This document shows, one piece after another, positions 32,700-44,659 of a stretch of DNA of 64,000 nt. The position numbers and the translations under genes were made by a program. Positions within the stretch are counted from its first letter, which is position 1, and every line of letters starts with the position of its first letter. The notes beneath the pieces were generated by a model. That model was not told the origin of the DNA, searched no databases, and saw only the letters and a list, made by a program, of their open reading frames with translations. Origin of the DNA: Oscarella lobularis (Eukaryota; Porifera; Homoscleromorpha; Homosclerophorida; Oscarellidae). The stretch is taken from the NCBI RefSeq assembly GCF_947507565.1, contig NC_089185.1, positions 1,612,001 to 1,676,000 of the forward strand, read 5' to 3'.

Positions 32700-35190
32700 C
32701 GGTGTGATCACGCAGCAGAAAACGGGCTATGTCTAACATCACGCCCTCGCGTGACATGAAATAAATAAATAAAGAAAAAAATTTCTTTGATTGTTTTTCT
32801 CTGCTCTTCAAGACACCCATTAGAGTCGTTCCTCGGCTTAGTCAAATCGTTCCACGAAGCTTTTCGTCAGCGTGTACCTAAGAAAGGGAAACTCTAGAGT
32901 GCAACGGAAATGGAAGCTTTTTCCGAAGAGCATTCCCTGGATTGTTCAGCGTACTTGAAAAAATATGACAAGCGACTATTCGCCTCAGATGGACTCCGAC
33001 AGAGGATCAGCCCTTCGGCACACTCGAGTTGTTGGAGAGTTGCATCGCCTGGCGCATCTCGGCAACCAGATGAAAACAAACTTCGATCGACCCAGCGTCA
33101 AAAGACGAAAGTATAAAAGCCATCAGCCACAGCGACCGATAACCGCTCATTTCAGCGCCTCTTTCTCAAAATTATCAACGCGCCAAATTATTTGAGGCTC
33201 TTGAAGTACGTATCTTCCTCTGAATTTCTTCCCACCGTCTTCGTTAATCACGTTCATCGTCCATAGAGCCGAGAACCCTATTCGAAAAAGGTTAGCTGTT
33301 CCCTTACCGTCGTGAGGACACTAATCGGCTGATTGGATCCTTTCGTCTGGGACTCTGACTCTGAACTCAAATGGCTTATCGGCAGAATCATCGCGCCTGA
33401 CGTCACCACCAGCAGTAAGTGCTAGTCTAGAGAATGATGGCAATGGCCATCATGAGATCCGGGATAAAGACATGCAGAGTTACACCATGCCATGTACTTT
33501 AATATCACGGGCTTCACATTCTGAAACTCCGTAATTCCAGAGGGTTCGCCAGATCCAAGATTTTCTTTGCCCAACACTAAAAAGAGTCGGCTGAGAATAA
33601 ACGAGGTCTCTTAGTTTTCTCTCTTTCAGCCGTACAATCTTCCATTCGCATTATGTGTGAAAGGCGACAGGAAATACAGACAGTGCCGTATCAAGACTCG
33701 AGTGGGTTTCTAATAACGTGCTTCAGAAGTTCGGGGAAAGAAGCTAGCACCCTTACCAGGCGCGTAAGTTTCGGTCTATGACTTGCAGACCAAAATTCTG
33801 AATATGGGCGCATTGGGAGTCACGGTCAATTTCGGCTCGCATTGAGCAACGTTTAGACGTGTTGCAGTCTGACGTGAGAACGTAGTTAGAGGACAAAAAC
33901 GGCCACGTTCGCACGTGAAAGGTATTTAAAGATTTTTCTCTTGATTATGTTGTGTACGTGGTACGTTGTTTTGACTCTCCCGAAATAACAAGAAAAGCTT
34001 TGAATGGTTTTATCAGTACGATTTGACGCTTGATGGAAACACGGCCGAGCGTAGCGCATTTGAACATCAGAATGATAATCAAACAATCTCCCGGCATAGG
34101 AAACCTTTTCTCTACGAGATTTTTGGCTCTGCTGCAAAAAGAAAAATAAATAATCTTGCTTACTGCAATCCTATAAAAGAATTAAGCTTAAAAGAGAAAA
34201 TAGACAAAGAGAGAACCGTTCTACTGTTTGACAATACTTCAAGGTCTTCCTGATATAGAATTTTCAGGTCTGATTACTGTAGTGTGAATTGTATGAACGC
34301 GATTAAATAAACCTGACAGGATTTAATTGCAGTCTTCTGCTCTTGCCCTGGGATGTCATATGATCTTCCCTTAATTCTAGCGAATGTACGAAGACAATCC
34401 GAAAGGCAGCTTGGAAGCAGGATTTCGAGCCGGCTGATGTCAGCATGGTTGCCAGAAGAACTGTTGGAGATAAAAAGGGTTTGCTCTCCGAACATCGATA
34501 TTCTAAAGGAACATCAAGAAATTGGAGGCCTTCCAAAGCAACTTTCAGACACCAACGGTTGACAACACAAAATGGGGATGAGAGCGGCAATCAAACGTGA
34601 AATTCCTATCACGGCGCTGCTGTATGATTACATAAGCCTTCCGGTTGATAGCTTGATGATGCGAGGAAACACGAGCTATTTCATGCCTTTTTCATTAACT
34701 GCTTTTTATAGAAATCCCTCCTTCATACCCACTACACCCATGCTGCACTTATCTCATGATTCAAAGGGGACTTCGACATGTTCTAATCCAGTTCTTTTTC
34801 GAAGGAAAGATAGTGCGCAACATGCTTAAAAACATAAGCAGTGTAAAAATAGACCAAAGCTTACCACAGTGATCTACAGGGGTATTTCGCTACCGCGCGT
34901 TAGAGCCACCCCCAAATAAATAAACAGCGTTTTCTTCTAACGACGACTTCTTTTGGAATTCTTATCAATGAATGTACGTATCGTATGATGGTTACTTTCA
35001 TCTCCGCGATTTGGATGGGTTCTCGCACTGTCGTTTCCGAGATCCGAGTCGCAACATTGTAGGCGTCCGTAACTCTTCCATACTTTTTTAGTTTCGCAGA
35101 CTTTTAGGCTGAACGCATGAGCTAGTAACATAAATGCTTGGACACAACTTGCTCCCGCCTGCTGCGATCTTTCCGACTGAGATATTTGTG
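32700..35190. other. no gene recognised
   Basis: Several frames of 60-95 residues lie on both strands (for example 34353-34562 and 34572-34829, +) without known motifs. No repeat ends or RNA genes are evident. Confidence 0.35.
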
Positions 35191-35195
35191 TTTAG

Positions 35196-35419
35196 TTCCC
35201 AAAAGACTATGACGACATTAAGCGCATCATAGTCGTAGCATCGTACGAAGAGATCGACTACGTCGTGCCTTGTTTTAATGTTCTTCACGTTCGGCTGACG
35301 AGAATTCGTTGTCGTATCGTCGAAAGTGATCAGGACGTCACAGACTTGCAGGATTTCCTCATCAATTCGTCTACTATCACTCGAGCTCAGTGGCCGGAAT
35401 TAATTGTTCTTATAGAATC
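35196..35419 (+). CDS. exon split by hAT insertion (first part)
   Basis: After an acceptor (TATTTGTGTTTAG) an open frame reads DDIKRIIVVASYEEIDYVVP and ITRAQWPELIVLIES, ending exactly at the hAT terminus. If the hAT element and one copy of the flanking AGAATC are removed, the frame continues without a stop at 38305 as CDISVG and runs to 38617 with an acidic end (DDEDESATSDDDR). A 56-bp intron (GTGGGT..TTTTTAG at 38318-38373) is an alternative reading. I do not recognise the protein. A HIRAN-like domain follows 3' (38529-38978) and may belong to the same gene. Confidence 0.4.
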
Positions 35420-35577
35420 CAGTGTTCTAGCTAGGGAGAAGAGGGAAGTGGACGGGGTCCGGGGGCTTTGCCCCCGGAAAAATTTTTGAGGGGGCGTGTC
35501 TATTTTTTGTTAACGGACCGTCGTTCTGCGCTTTTCTTACAGAAAACAGCAATTATTTAAAAATGGCGATAGAGAGG

Positions 35578-37893
35578 TTAGGAAGCCTGGGTAATTCTTC
35601 TCTTCTTTTTTCCCCACAAATTTACTGCTTTTTCAAAAGGAAACTTTTCGACGTTAGGCCCTTCAGTGGCGATGCGCAACAAAGCGTCTAAAGTTTTGTC
35701 CTTCATTCTATTCCTTATTCGCGTCTTTATAAGTTTTAATTGAGAGAAGGTTCTTTCCACAGTCGATGTGTGGACCGGGATAACTCGGCAGATTTTAGCT
35801 AGCTCACTCATGCAAGGAAAGATTTGACTTCTTGTTTCATCCGAAGACAAGCTTAGCAGTACCTCTTCCATACTGCTTTGGGAGCAGTTAGTAATCATGA
35901 ATTGCCTAAAGGAAGCCCACTCAGCTAGCATATCGGACTCCGACTGTGACAAAGCGTTGCCAAAGTGCGACGTCAGGGTTACCACTTCATCATTTCCATA
36001 GGCCATAAACGACTCAATTTGAGACCTTGATGCATTCTCCGTGCTTGGCAAGCACTTCGGGTCAAAAATTTTGAATGAGCTCAAAATTCCTTTGTCTTCA
36101 AACCGAGTTTCCAAATTTTTAACCACACCATTAAGAAACGGCTTTCGAATGTGATTGTTGAAATAATCTTTGCCTAATTTTTGGCAGTTTTGATTCGAAT
36201 TCCCGAAGCGTCAACCCTTTCAAGAAATCGTGACAGAGTTTGCAGGTTAAAACCGTCTACTTCTCTAAGCTGTTTGAGAGATGTTATTGTTGATGAGAGC
36301 ATCGTCGGTATCATGCTGTAGTCGCACTTGTCAAATTGAAAGCACTTGGACAAGTGGGAAAGATGGGGTAGTGCGTCCGCCATTAGCAAGGGTGTGCAAA
36401 TGAAGTGATAGTCAGATATGAGATTCATCAGACCGACTGCTTTCGCGTCTCCCCTTTCTTCGCCTTCACGTTCCAGACTGAGAGCAAGAGACGAAAACGA
36501 CACTTTTATGCGCTGCACGCACTTTTCGTAGCTGAGCCACCGAGTAGTACATGACGCAACAAGCTCGCCTTTTTCGTGTAAAAGAGTTTGCACAGCTCTT
36601 AAACCAGCCGTTCGCACAGGGCTGTTTTCGAAGTAGTCGTATAATTGCCTTACAATATTATTGAACTTTTTCACGTAAGGTACAGCATCACCCGCTTGCG
36701 ACGACGCCAAGTTCAATCTGTGAGACGCACAATGTACACCAATCGCTGACGGAGTTAACGCTTTCAATCTTGCAACGACTCCGTTACGGCAGCCGGTCAT
36801 AGTAGCGGCTCCGTCAGTAGCAATGCCTCGTAGCTTTTTCAGGTTCAACTGTGCGGCTTCCGCATACTGAAGTATTTTCTTTGTTATTGTTTCAGCGTTG
36901 AGGGAAATAACAACGCTACTATTGTCCTCGCGGTCAGTGACATCGCTAGGATGCAGGACATCGATAACAGTCAAGTAATGACTCTGCAGCTCGCCCGAAT
37001 CCTTATTGATGAAACGTCCGTGAATAGCTAACTGTTCCGTTACTGTGCAGTCCGTTGTTTCGTCAAATAAGATAGCAAAATGATCAGCTGTCTTCATTTG
37101 TGACAAGATGTCCGCTTCAATGACATCAGATAAAACAAAAAGCATTTCTGGAATTGCAGACGCTGACGTGTACGTTGCATTCTTGGCTGTGCGAATCATT
37201 TTCTTAATTTCCACCCCCAAGAATCCGCAAAAATCGAGAATAGGCTCAAAGTTGGTTGTGTGAGCTATTTTCTGTTTCGCAAGAAAATACAAGCAAGAGA
37301 ACGCCATTTCGATTCCTCGACGCGGAATAGGCGGATTAACGGCAGCTATTTGTCTTGTAGACGATGTTGCCTCCTTTGCAACACTCTCTTTATGACTTGC
37401 ACTTTTTTCGTGTTTCAGCACGCTCTGAAGCCGAAATCTGCGGCAAGGTTTCCCAATTCAAGCTTCCCCAGAGCGTGACTGGCAATGCTTTGTGCACAGG
37501 GTGCAAATCATTCCTTTGTCTTTTTCAGTGTATCTGCAAAGAAATATATATATTGGAATAAATTCATACACAAAATGTTGACGCCTGCTTTGACTTCTTC
37601 CCATTAGATGCCCTTGATCCGCTCATAGATGGTCCGCTTCTGCTAGACATCCGGGACGTCGATTGAACTTCGTCAGAGGAGGATTCGTCGCTTTCATTCT
37701 CCCTTCCAGTCGGGTCGTAGTGGTGTACATTGTCAACGACCTGGTTATCGCTAAGTCCTCCTGACTCGCTTAGGACTTCTATTTCAGGTTCCGATTCATT
37801 TCCGCTTTCGTTGCTTGACGTTTCGCGCTGGCCGCCGTGCGTCTTGTGTTGGCGCTTTCTGGAAAGGCCGCCAAAGTACTTCAACAGCGACAT
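35578..37893 (-). pseudogene. hAT transposase (ZNF862-like), stop and frameshift
   Basis: The N-terminal exon (37893 to about 37560) is acidic and serine-rich (MSLLKYFGGLSRKRQHK). After a short intron the TTF-type zinc finger reads YTEKDKGMICTLCTKH and LQSVLKHEKSASHKES. An in-frame TGA (37458-37460) replaces the tryptophan expected in between. The RNase-H-like part (37421-36174) has ILFDETTDCTVTEQLAIHGR (first Asp), LRGIATDGAATMTG (second Asp) and GVHCASHRLNL. A 1-nt shift near 36180 separates it from the C-terminal dimerisation region (36126-35578; RVIPVHTSTVERTFSQLKLI, with the Glu). The element is recent-looking but cannot make full-length transposase as written. Confidence 0.85.
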
Positions 37894-38055
37894 AAGACAA
37901 GCGAAGGGTTGATAACTGTGCTAAGAGATGTCGAAACGCCTAACTGAAAGACGTGCCCTAGCGCTGCGGGATTTTATTAAGAAACATGAATTTTTTATCA
38001 GGTGGTCGGAAAAAAAATTCGGTGGACGGCGAAAACTCGGAGGGGGTCGGGCCCG

Positions 38056-38255
38056 NNNNNNNNNNNNNNNNNNNNNNNNNNNNNNNNNNNNNNNNNNNNN
38101 NNNNNNNNNNNNNNNNNNNNNNNNNNNNNNNNNNNNNNNNNNNNNNNNNNNNNNNNNNNNNNNNNNNNNNNNNNNNNNNNNNNNNNNNNNNNNNNNNNNN
38201 NNNNNNNNNNNNNNNNNNNNNNNNNNNNNNNNNNNNNNNNNNNNNNNNNNNNNNN
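38056..38255. other. assembly gap (200 N)
   Basis: Exactly 200 N, so the length is nominal. The gap is bordered by GGGGGTCGGGCCCG and GGGTCGGGCCCGACC, a GC-rich palindromic context near the hAT right end. Confidence 0.98.
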
Positions 38256-38528
38256 GGGTCGGGCCCGACCACCTCTGACCACCGTAGCTAGAATTCTGAG
38301 AATCATGTGACATTTCAGTGGGTTGTTTGCTTTATTTACCCTCCGTTGTTCTTTACGACATATTTTTAGAAATCTTCTCTTGCCGGGTATTCTATGGACC
38401 ATTCACATCCTCTGTTGTTTGGAAGTGGATGACATGCGACGAAGTTTGTCGCAATCGCGGAAGTGTTCGAATGCCAGTTATAGCACGGACGTCATTGGCT
38501 GAGAAAGAGCAATTGAGATCGCGAGTCA

Positions 38529-38978
38529 ATGGCCCTTGCGATGATGAAGACGAGAGCGCTACTTCCGATGACGACCGCGTTAACGACGACTTTGACGACT
38601 CTTTTGCTTTGTTTTAAATGTCTTAGAACGACAAAACAGAAGTGTCATCAAGATGCTCTACGGAAACCTCTAGAGCATATTCACAATAAGCGTGATGTAC
38701 CTGTCAGGGTTGCTGAAAAGCCTGACAATGAGGTCGATACTAATGCCGTTGCCTTTCAAGTTAAATTAGACGACCAGTGGGAACGAATAGGGTACGTAGC
38801 GTCGGAGCTCGCTGTTCACGTCAAGGACGCCATGCGCAAAAACGCCATAAAGTCACTTGAAGTAAAATGGATTAAATATCGCTACTGGCCTAGATATGGT
38901 TTTGGCTTTTATGCCGCAATAAAGGTCACTAGAAAAGGAAGATGGCAGCATGATGTTTACCTAAAGTCGTCGTCTTAG
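38529..38978 (+). CDS. HIRAN-like domain protein
   Basis: The C-terminal 90 residues of this frame match the HIRAN pattern: VRVAEKPDNEVDTNAVAFQV (the P.N..D.NAI element), RIGYVASELAVHV (the IGY.. element) and YWPRYGFGFYAAIKVTRKGR. HIRAN domains bind damaged or single-stranded DNA in helicases such as HLTF; here it stands alone or follows the exon at 38305-38617 (acceptor TGTCTTAG at about 38630). The first 30 residues (MALAMMKTRALLP..) are probably not translated. It ends at 38978. A related stand-alone HIRAN gene lies at 58250-58586 inside a transposon. Confidence 0.55.
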   Translation: MALAMMKTRALLPMTTALTTTLTTLLLCFKCLRTTKQKCHQDALRKPLEHIHNKRDVPVRVAEKPDNEVDTNAVAFQVKLDDQWERIGYVASELAVHVKDAMRKNAIKSLEVKWIKYRYWPRYGFGFYAAIKVTRKGRWQHDVYLKSSS

Positions 38979-39187
38979 TCGACATCTCTGCCATCTGAAT
39001 TCACTAAAACTTTCTTTGTAGTGCTCATAAGATTTTTGTTAGCACAGACTTTTAGCTAAATAATAATTGGGGGAAGGGGCACTGGCTTTGCGTGGAATTC
39101 TTTTCTCACGCTGAGTTTACCACGTGTCAGCATAACGGCTCGCCCCAGAGGCTTCTTCCCAACGACTTCGCGTCGAGTTGGTTTAGT

Positions 39188-42100
39188 TCACTTGTCAGAA
39201 CTGTTTTCATAGTTATCGTCTTTTTCGTCAAATGATGGTGAATCGTCGGTGGAGTATCGGACATTGCTTTCGGTAACGTAGTAGAAGGGACTGCCATTAT
39301 CAATCTTCTTCGAAAATTCCAGGCAGAGCACCCGCCATCGATCTTGAACGGTTTTTACCGTAAAAGTCGCGCAAACTTGCTCATGGAGAATGCTGAAAAG
39401 TACTCCACGTCGTCCGAAGTCCCTGCTCGTGGATTTTTGAAGCTTGACGTGCAACACGAGTGACGTCACCTGTACTCTTGGCTCTCGATGTTTGTGACGA
39501 CAGCAATTAAGGTTTCTCTGGAGAATCCAAGAATGTTATGTACAGACCTAAAATGAATGTTGTCATTAGCTGAAACAATCGAATATTAATCAAGTGTTAC
39601 TTGTTCACTTCCAACGTAGACATCATAATTTTCATTGTGCCAAGGCAAGAACTCGTCTAAAATCATATTGAGCATATTGTAATTAAACTTTGACCGTTGA
39701 AGCTGGCTCAAGCCGCGAGAGTCCGATGCCATGTGCCACTCGTAAATGGTGCGAAAGTAGTGCGCTTCGTTGCGGAAACCTCTCGACTCGAGGTAACTTG
39801 CGACTGATCCTGACAGCAGCCTTTCGGCACCCCGAACACTTTGCTTCCGCAATCCCGCCAACGCAGCGAAAGTAAGACTTGTCTCACCCGACTTCAGAGC
39901 TTCACTGAGACACTCGAGATTCAAAAACGATGGCCCACCTCCCCGAGTGTGGCTGGCAATGCGCTGTATTGTAAGGAGTCAATTTACCAGTAAGTATTAG
40001 CTCAACATGCACAAATAACCTTAAGGATATGATTGTGATCCTCGCGATCATGATATTCCCCTCCACTGTTGCTGTCTATTTCTGGAGCGTAAAGGAATGT
40101 CCAAAAGTTCACTCCGTCTGCCGAAAAGTTACGTATCTCCAACTGGAACTGGAACTGTGCTAATAATGACCGAAGACAGTCTTTTTCGGCCTCATCTAGG
40201 TAACATGTTAGTGGTTCTGAAAGAAATGAGTCAGTATCGACTGCCATGATACTGTTTCGGCTTTTACCTCCTTGCCACGTATTCGTATCCGCAAGGAACA
40301 AGCTTCCGTCGTTCGGCTCGTATTACGCCAATCCAAGTTTTGCCTTTGTCCAAACCAGCGCGAATTTCTCTCAGAAGCGTTTTGGGAACTGCTGGATGAT
40401 AGTCCACGGCTTCAGCAGTTACACCTGTACAGGACATATTGAAATCTCTAATCACCTCATTTCTCTTACGTTTCGGCATAAAGTATCTTCGCAGCTTCTC
40501 CAAACCAATCTTTTTAACATCGTTGCGCACATTTGCACGAATCTGTATAATATTGGTGGGTCGTTCATTTCCCTGGCTGCGGAGCGTGTTGAATTCTCCG
40601 TCCGTCACTAAACCTTAAAGACCAATTTTGTCAGCTGCAAATGCGACCAGAACTGAATCGTCACCTCGCACTTTCATCCCCTTATTCTCCATCGCTTCCT
40701 GAATTTTGTTAGCTAGCCCGCGCATCTGCTTATCTGAGATTCCTCGCACAGGGAGCATTTGAACGGGGAATAGCGTAAGGATGGCGTGACCTCTTTTCCG
40801 GGCTGATCATAAAGACGAGAGCATGCGAGGCGGGGTTTCTTAAAAGCCGCAGAATTCCCTGCACAAGTTCAGGTGCTGTTGTCCGAACCTACAATTCTTA
40901 TGTCTCTCTTGAATTTTTCTAAACATTATCCTACCGTTGTCAATTTGTTTGTAATCATTGCAATAGACTCATCACGATCATTGAGAGAGTCGAGTATGTC
41001 TTCAAGAGATGCGATGAGGCTTGAGGATTCGTCAATGGCTGTCTCCAGGTCGTTTATAGTCCACAAAATGGACTGGAAGGTATTTTCATCCTTTTTATGG
41101 ATTGCGCTTTTTTGCCATAGTCTTTTTCATCGTATCAAGTTCTATAGTATTATTTGTCTGTGAATGAAAGGCGGAAGTATCATAGGTGCATTCTTGATTG
41201 CAATCTTCCTCTGTAGCTCTGCACTTTAGCACAAATAAAACTGCAATCGTCTCTTATCATCACCGTAGTTCGTCTCGGTTTTTAAAACAGACAGGGCTGC
41301 TTTAACCGCAAAACGAGAGAGACGTATACCTCGTATTCGGCTTGACCGTCGTTCAAGTCAACGTCACCTGCCCACTCGTGATTCATTGACTCTTGCACGC
41401 CAGGATTGACGTCGCAAGCATCAGCTTTGATCCAAAAATGTGAGTCGGGTGAGAACTTGCTGCATACGTCAGTGCCGTTTCCTGCAGCAAGAGAAACGTT
41501 GATACGTACATATATAAACATGCACGTGCACACGATGCAATAGTTACTTGAATGACAGATCCTTTTGAAAATCCACATAACGCTCGGCGTCTTTGAAATG
41601 TCGATATTGAAGGTGCAGCATTGTTGATTTTTGCCTAAGACATGAATGAAACGTGTGTTTAAAGCTTGGCTTCGATGCTCACATTTCCTGGAATCATCTC
41701 AGATTGAGAAAGCGGAGGGAAGCTCTGCCAGCAAGGACCCCGATGCAGGCTCATCCATCGATGCCCAAAGTTGTGAAACATCGTTTCACACCAGACTAGG
41801 TAATCCGGTGGACAGGCTGACATCTGCATCAAACGGTCAAATATTAAACGGATATAAAACCGTAGACCTGCCTTTGACTTATGCGATAAATTGAAAAAGT
41901 TGATTTGATGCTCATTAAACCCGTCGGCATTCTCGTTAGTGGAAGAAGAGTCGAATTGCCCGAATCCGTTCGAGTTCCACAACAACGTGCCAGCCCAAGC
42001 AGCATGTTCGAACGGTTAGCACGTTGGAGTTCTAGCATTCCGTTCAAACTCGCCTGAATGTAGTCACTGACGTTGTTGTCCACCCCAAGCGACTTTGCGG

Positions 42101-42729
42101 CGTCACTGAAAGCCTTCCCGATAAATTCAATCTATTCAAAAGTGAAATGCAGCTACCGGATAAGTGGGTATATATAACCTGATCGTTTTGCGTCCATGAG
42201 GCAAAAGAAGGTGTACAGCTCGTCGCCAATGCTGTCAGTTTGGGTTGACGAAGACACTGTGTCAACTCCTACTTGAGTTTCCACAGACGAACGCGATATT
42301 ATCTTTTCCCTGAAATCTGCCTGTGCGTCAGCAGGTGAAGCATACTTTCCTATCATCATGCGTTGAACTCTGGTCCTCAAAGCAGAAGCTAAAATTGATT
42401 GTTCTGTCTGAGTAATGGGCAGTATAGTGTGCTATATACGTACCTGTTCTGGAACTGTCATCGGTTAGCTGAGAATTGTATCCAGCAGCTACCGTCTCCC
42501 AATCGGGTGAACGAGAGCTCATCGTAGGCCAAATTAAAGGAGAAACGTTGAAAATAGCCGACGCTAAGCGGAGATCGTTATCGCCAGTCCAAACGGAGAA
42601 AAGGCTTTTGCGCGAGCGAGACTGGACTTCATGCAAGACGACCTCTTCTTCAACGCTGCGAGACTGCTTTGAGGCTTGAACGGGCGTATTTCCAGTAGAA
42701 GTGCACTGGTCTCTATGCCTTTTCGACAT
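39188..42729 (-). CDS. multi-exon gene of an uncharacterised recurrent family
   Basis: At least eight minus-strand exons fit one gene. The start (42729) MSKRHRDQCTSTGN leads to a Myb/SANT-like part (VWTGDNDLRLASAIF). Following exons read VQRMMIGKYASPADAQADF, FIGKAFSDAAKSLGVDNNVS, CPPDYLVWCETMFHNFGHRW, PEKRSRHPYAIPVQMLPVRG, VTDGEFNTLRSQGNERPTNI, a region with NFWTFLYAPEID, then EWHMASDSRGLSQLQRSKFN and EFSKKIDNGSPFYY, ending at 39188. Splice sites are typical and introns short. From memory the block order matches long uncharacterised proteins repeated in cnidarian, sponge and lophotrochozoan gene sets, probably transposon-linked. A TAA (40615-40617) interrupts just before VTDGEF, unless spliced out. 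No catalytic domain is assigned. Confidence 0.5.
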
Positions 42730-42739
42730 CGTGGTTCTT

Positions 42740-43409
42740 CTCACAGCTATAACTGCAGAAATGAGCCGTTGAGAAGCGGGAACAAACATGAACATGATAG
42801 AGAAAAGATTATACATTAGAGCGAAGCTGGAATTCGTATATAAGGGAATGGAAGATTTGGCCGATTGACAGGCAAACGTGAGCGCTGTCAAATTCTGTCA
42901 ACCTGAATCCCGTACTCAATCAAAATTATGCAACCCCACTTCGTTGCTTGCGTACAGGCAATCGAAACGAAAAAAAGATGCGATAGTCAAGAAAAAGACC
43001 GAGTTTCAGCAAACTTCTGGGTAAGTAACGTGCGCTAGCGAACTACCCCCCTGAGTGATCTATTACGGATTGCTTTTGCACCTTTGCAACTGACGTGTGA
43101 ACATAAGCAGTGTTCTATTATAGATATTACAACACACTATTCATACATTACCTACCGCTTCATCCCAAAAGCTCAGCTGCTGGCCCATGTGAGCCCAGTG
43201 TAACATCTGAGTAACTCTCTCTAAACCATTAGTTGAGTATGCACCCCGCCCTAGACCTATCACAACACTATCATATTATCTTATGCTCATCAAATTCTAA
43301 ACCGTATAACTGAAACACTGAAAGTAACGTCACCCCATACGTTCCCGTTCTTACGTGCATCGTTTCCTATTACGAATAAATGACCGAAGCTAATAAGATC
43401 TTGATATAG
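42740..43409. other. no gene recognised
   Basis: No supported feature between the start of the minus-strand gene and the TTAA-flanked element. Confidence 0.4.
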
Positions 43410-43654
43410 TTAAAGGCTAAGTATCATGCAAAAACTTTTTTTAAATTTTCCATTTCATGTTGAAGTTCTGTCTTTTCTGAGCATTTTTGCGTAGTTTTGT
43501 TTTTAACAAGTTAAAATTGATAAAGATATGAAGACTATAACGCGCTTCCTCTGGCCACATACGGGAAAAATTAATTACATCATTACAGGAACGGAAGTAC
43601 CTAGACATAGCACATTCCTGTGAGCGATTGGCCTTCGTTTTGCTCTCAAATCGA

Positions 43655-44562
43655 ATGATGGTACGCCGATGCGTTGCGGCAGGGTGTAGCAAAGACAGTG
43701 TCTCGCTGTTCTACTTCCCAAAAGACGCCGGACTGAGGAAGAAATAGACTGCGAAAGTGAGGCGTACGCGCGATAAATGGCCCGGTCCGGCGGCCTATTC
43801 GGAACTCTGCTCGGCGCACTTTGACGCCGAATCGTTCGAGGAAAGCCCGACGCTTCATCACAATCTCGGATTGGGAAAGAAGAGAATGAAGTTGCAACCA
43901 GGAGCCGTTCCGACAATCTTTCGAAGAATCCCTCCTACGCACCCTAAAGCTGCCAGCCCGGCCAAGAGACGCCGCGGGGCGTATGAGAAGAGGCGAAGAT
44001 TGAGGGTAAACATATATTTAGAGATATGCATAGAAACGCTAATGAATCAATGAATACCTGCATTTTCTACAATTTTCTTCTCTTTTTAGGTGCTGAGCGA
44101 GGCATTGGCCAGCGATAGGTAGGCAGCGTTCAGACATGGATAGTGATGATGGATCATCAGAGGAAGATCTTGTTCGAACTACTGAGGTACTGAATCTTCT
44201 ATGCGAATAGATACCTGTATTATGTATTTACTTCTAAAGATGGACAATTATGGTAAACGAGAGACAGTGGAGTGTGGAGTGTCTTGTGACTTCCTAGAAG
44301 CTCCACCTCTAAAGCTCTTCGAACCCAGGGAAAGACGAGAGAATGAAGATGCGGCTTTAGATAGGCGTTCAGAAGATGAATTGGACGAGGAAGGGTCTCA
44401 TGAAGATGATGGAGATCACGATGATAGCGAGGAGGACAAAAAGAGGTCGAGGAAGATGATGAGTTTGAATACAGCTTGGATGAAGAATTGGATGAATCGT
44501 ATGAGCCAAAGTCTGGAGAAGAACATTGTGATGACATTCCCGTTGAAGAGTCGGTTTTCTAA
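43655..44562 (+). pseudogene. THAP-domain protein with acidic tail
   Basis: The reading MVRRCVAAGC..LFYFPKD, KWPGP, ELCSAHFDAESFEE and KLQPGAVPTIF is a full THAP zinc finger (C2CH: two Cys at the start, then C..H, then the AVPTIF end). THAP domains bind DNA and occur in P, Kolobok and other transposon proteins. In-frame TAG at 43745-43747 stands where the family has tryptophan (LRKKW). After a basic stretch a donor follows at about 44008, and acceptors at about 44090 and 44150 lead to acidic exons ending EEHCDDIPVEESVF at 44562. Because of the TAG the protein cannot be full-length as written. Confidence 0.65.
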
Positions 44563-44659
44563 CACATTTTTCATTTTGAGTTTTAAAAATTTGGTTGCTT
44601 CTTCTACTGGTCCTCAAGAGGAGAATATATATCTCATATTTGAGAGCGCTCTTCTGCTC

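Larger units (their letters stand above)
35420..38298 (-). mobile_element. hAT transposon
   Basis: 2879 bp including a 200-N gap. Termini are CAGTGTTCTAGCTAGGG at 35420 and the inverted CAGAATTCTAGCTACGG at 38298. AGAATC lies directly outside both ends (35414-35419 and 38299-38304). Typical hAT target duplications are 8 bp; six matching bases may reflect a hAT subgroup with shorter duplications or a decayed 8-bp one. Just inside the left end is a GGGGGCTTTGCCCCC hairpin. The transposase is on the minus strand. Confidence 0.8.

Noticed and set aside
37921-38402. Several frames running through the N tract
   Set aside because: Their length comes from unknown bases; no real sequence supports them.
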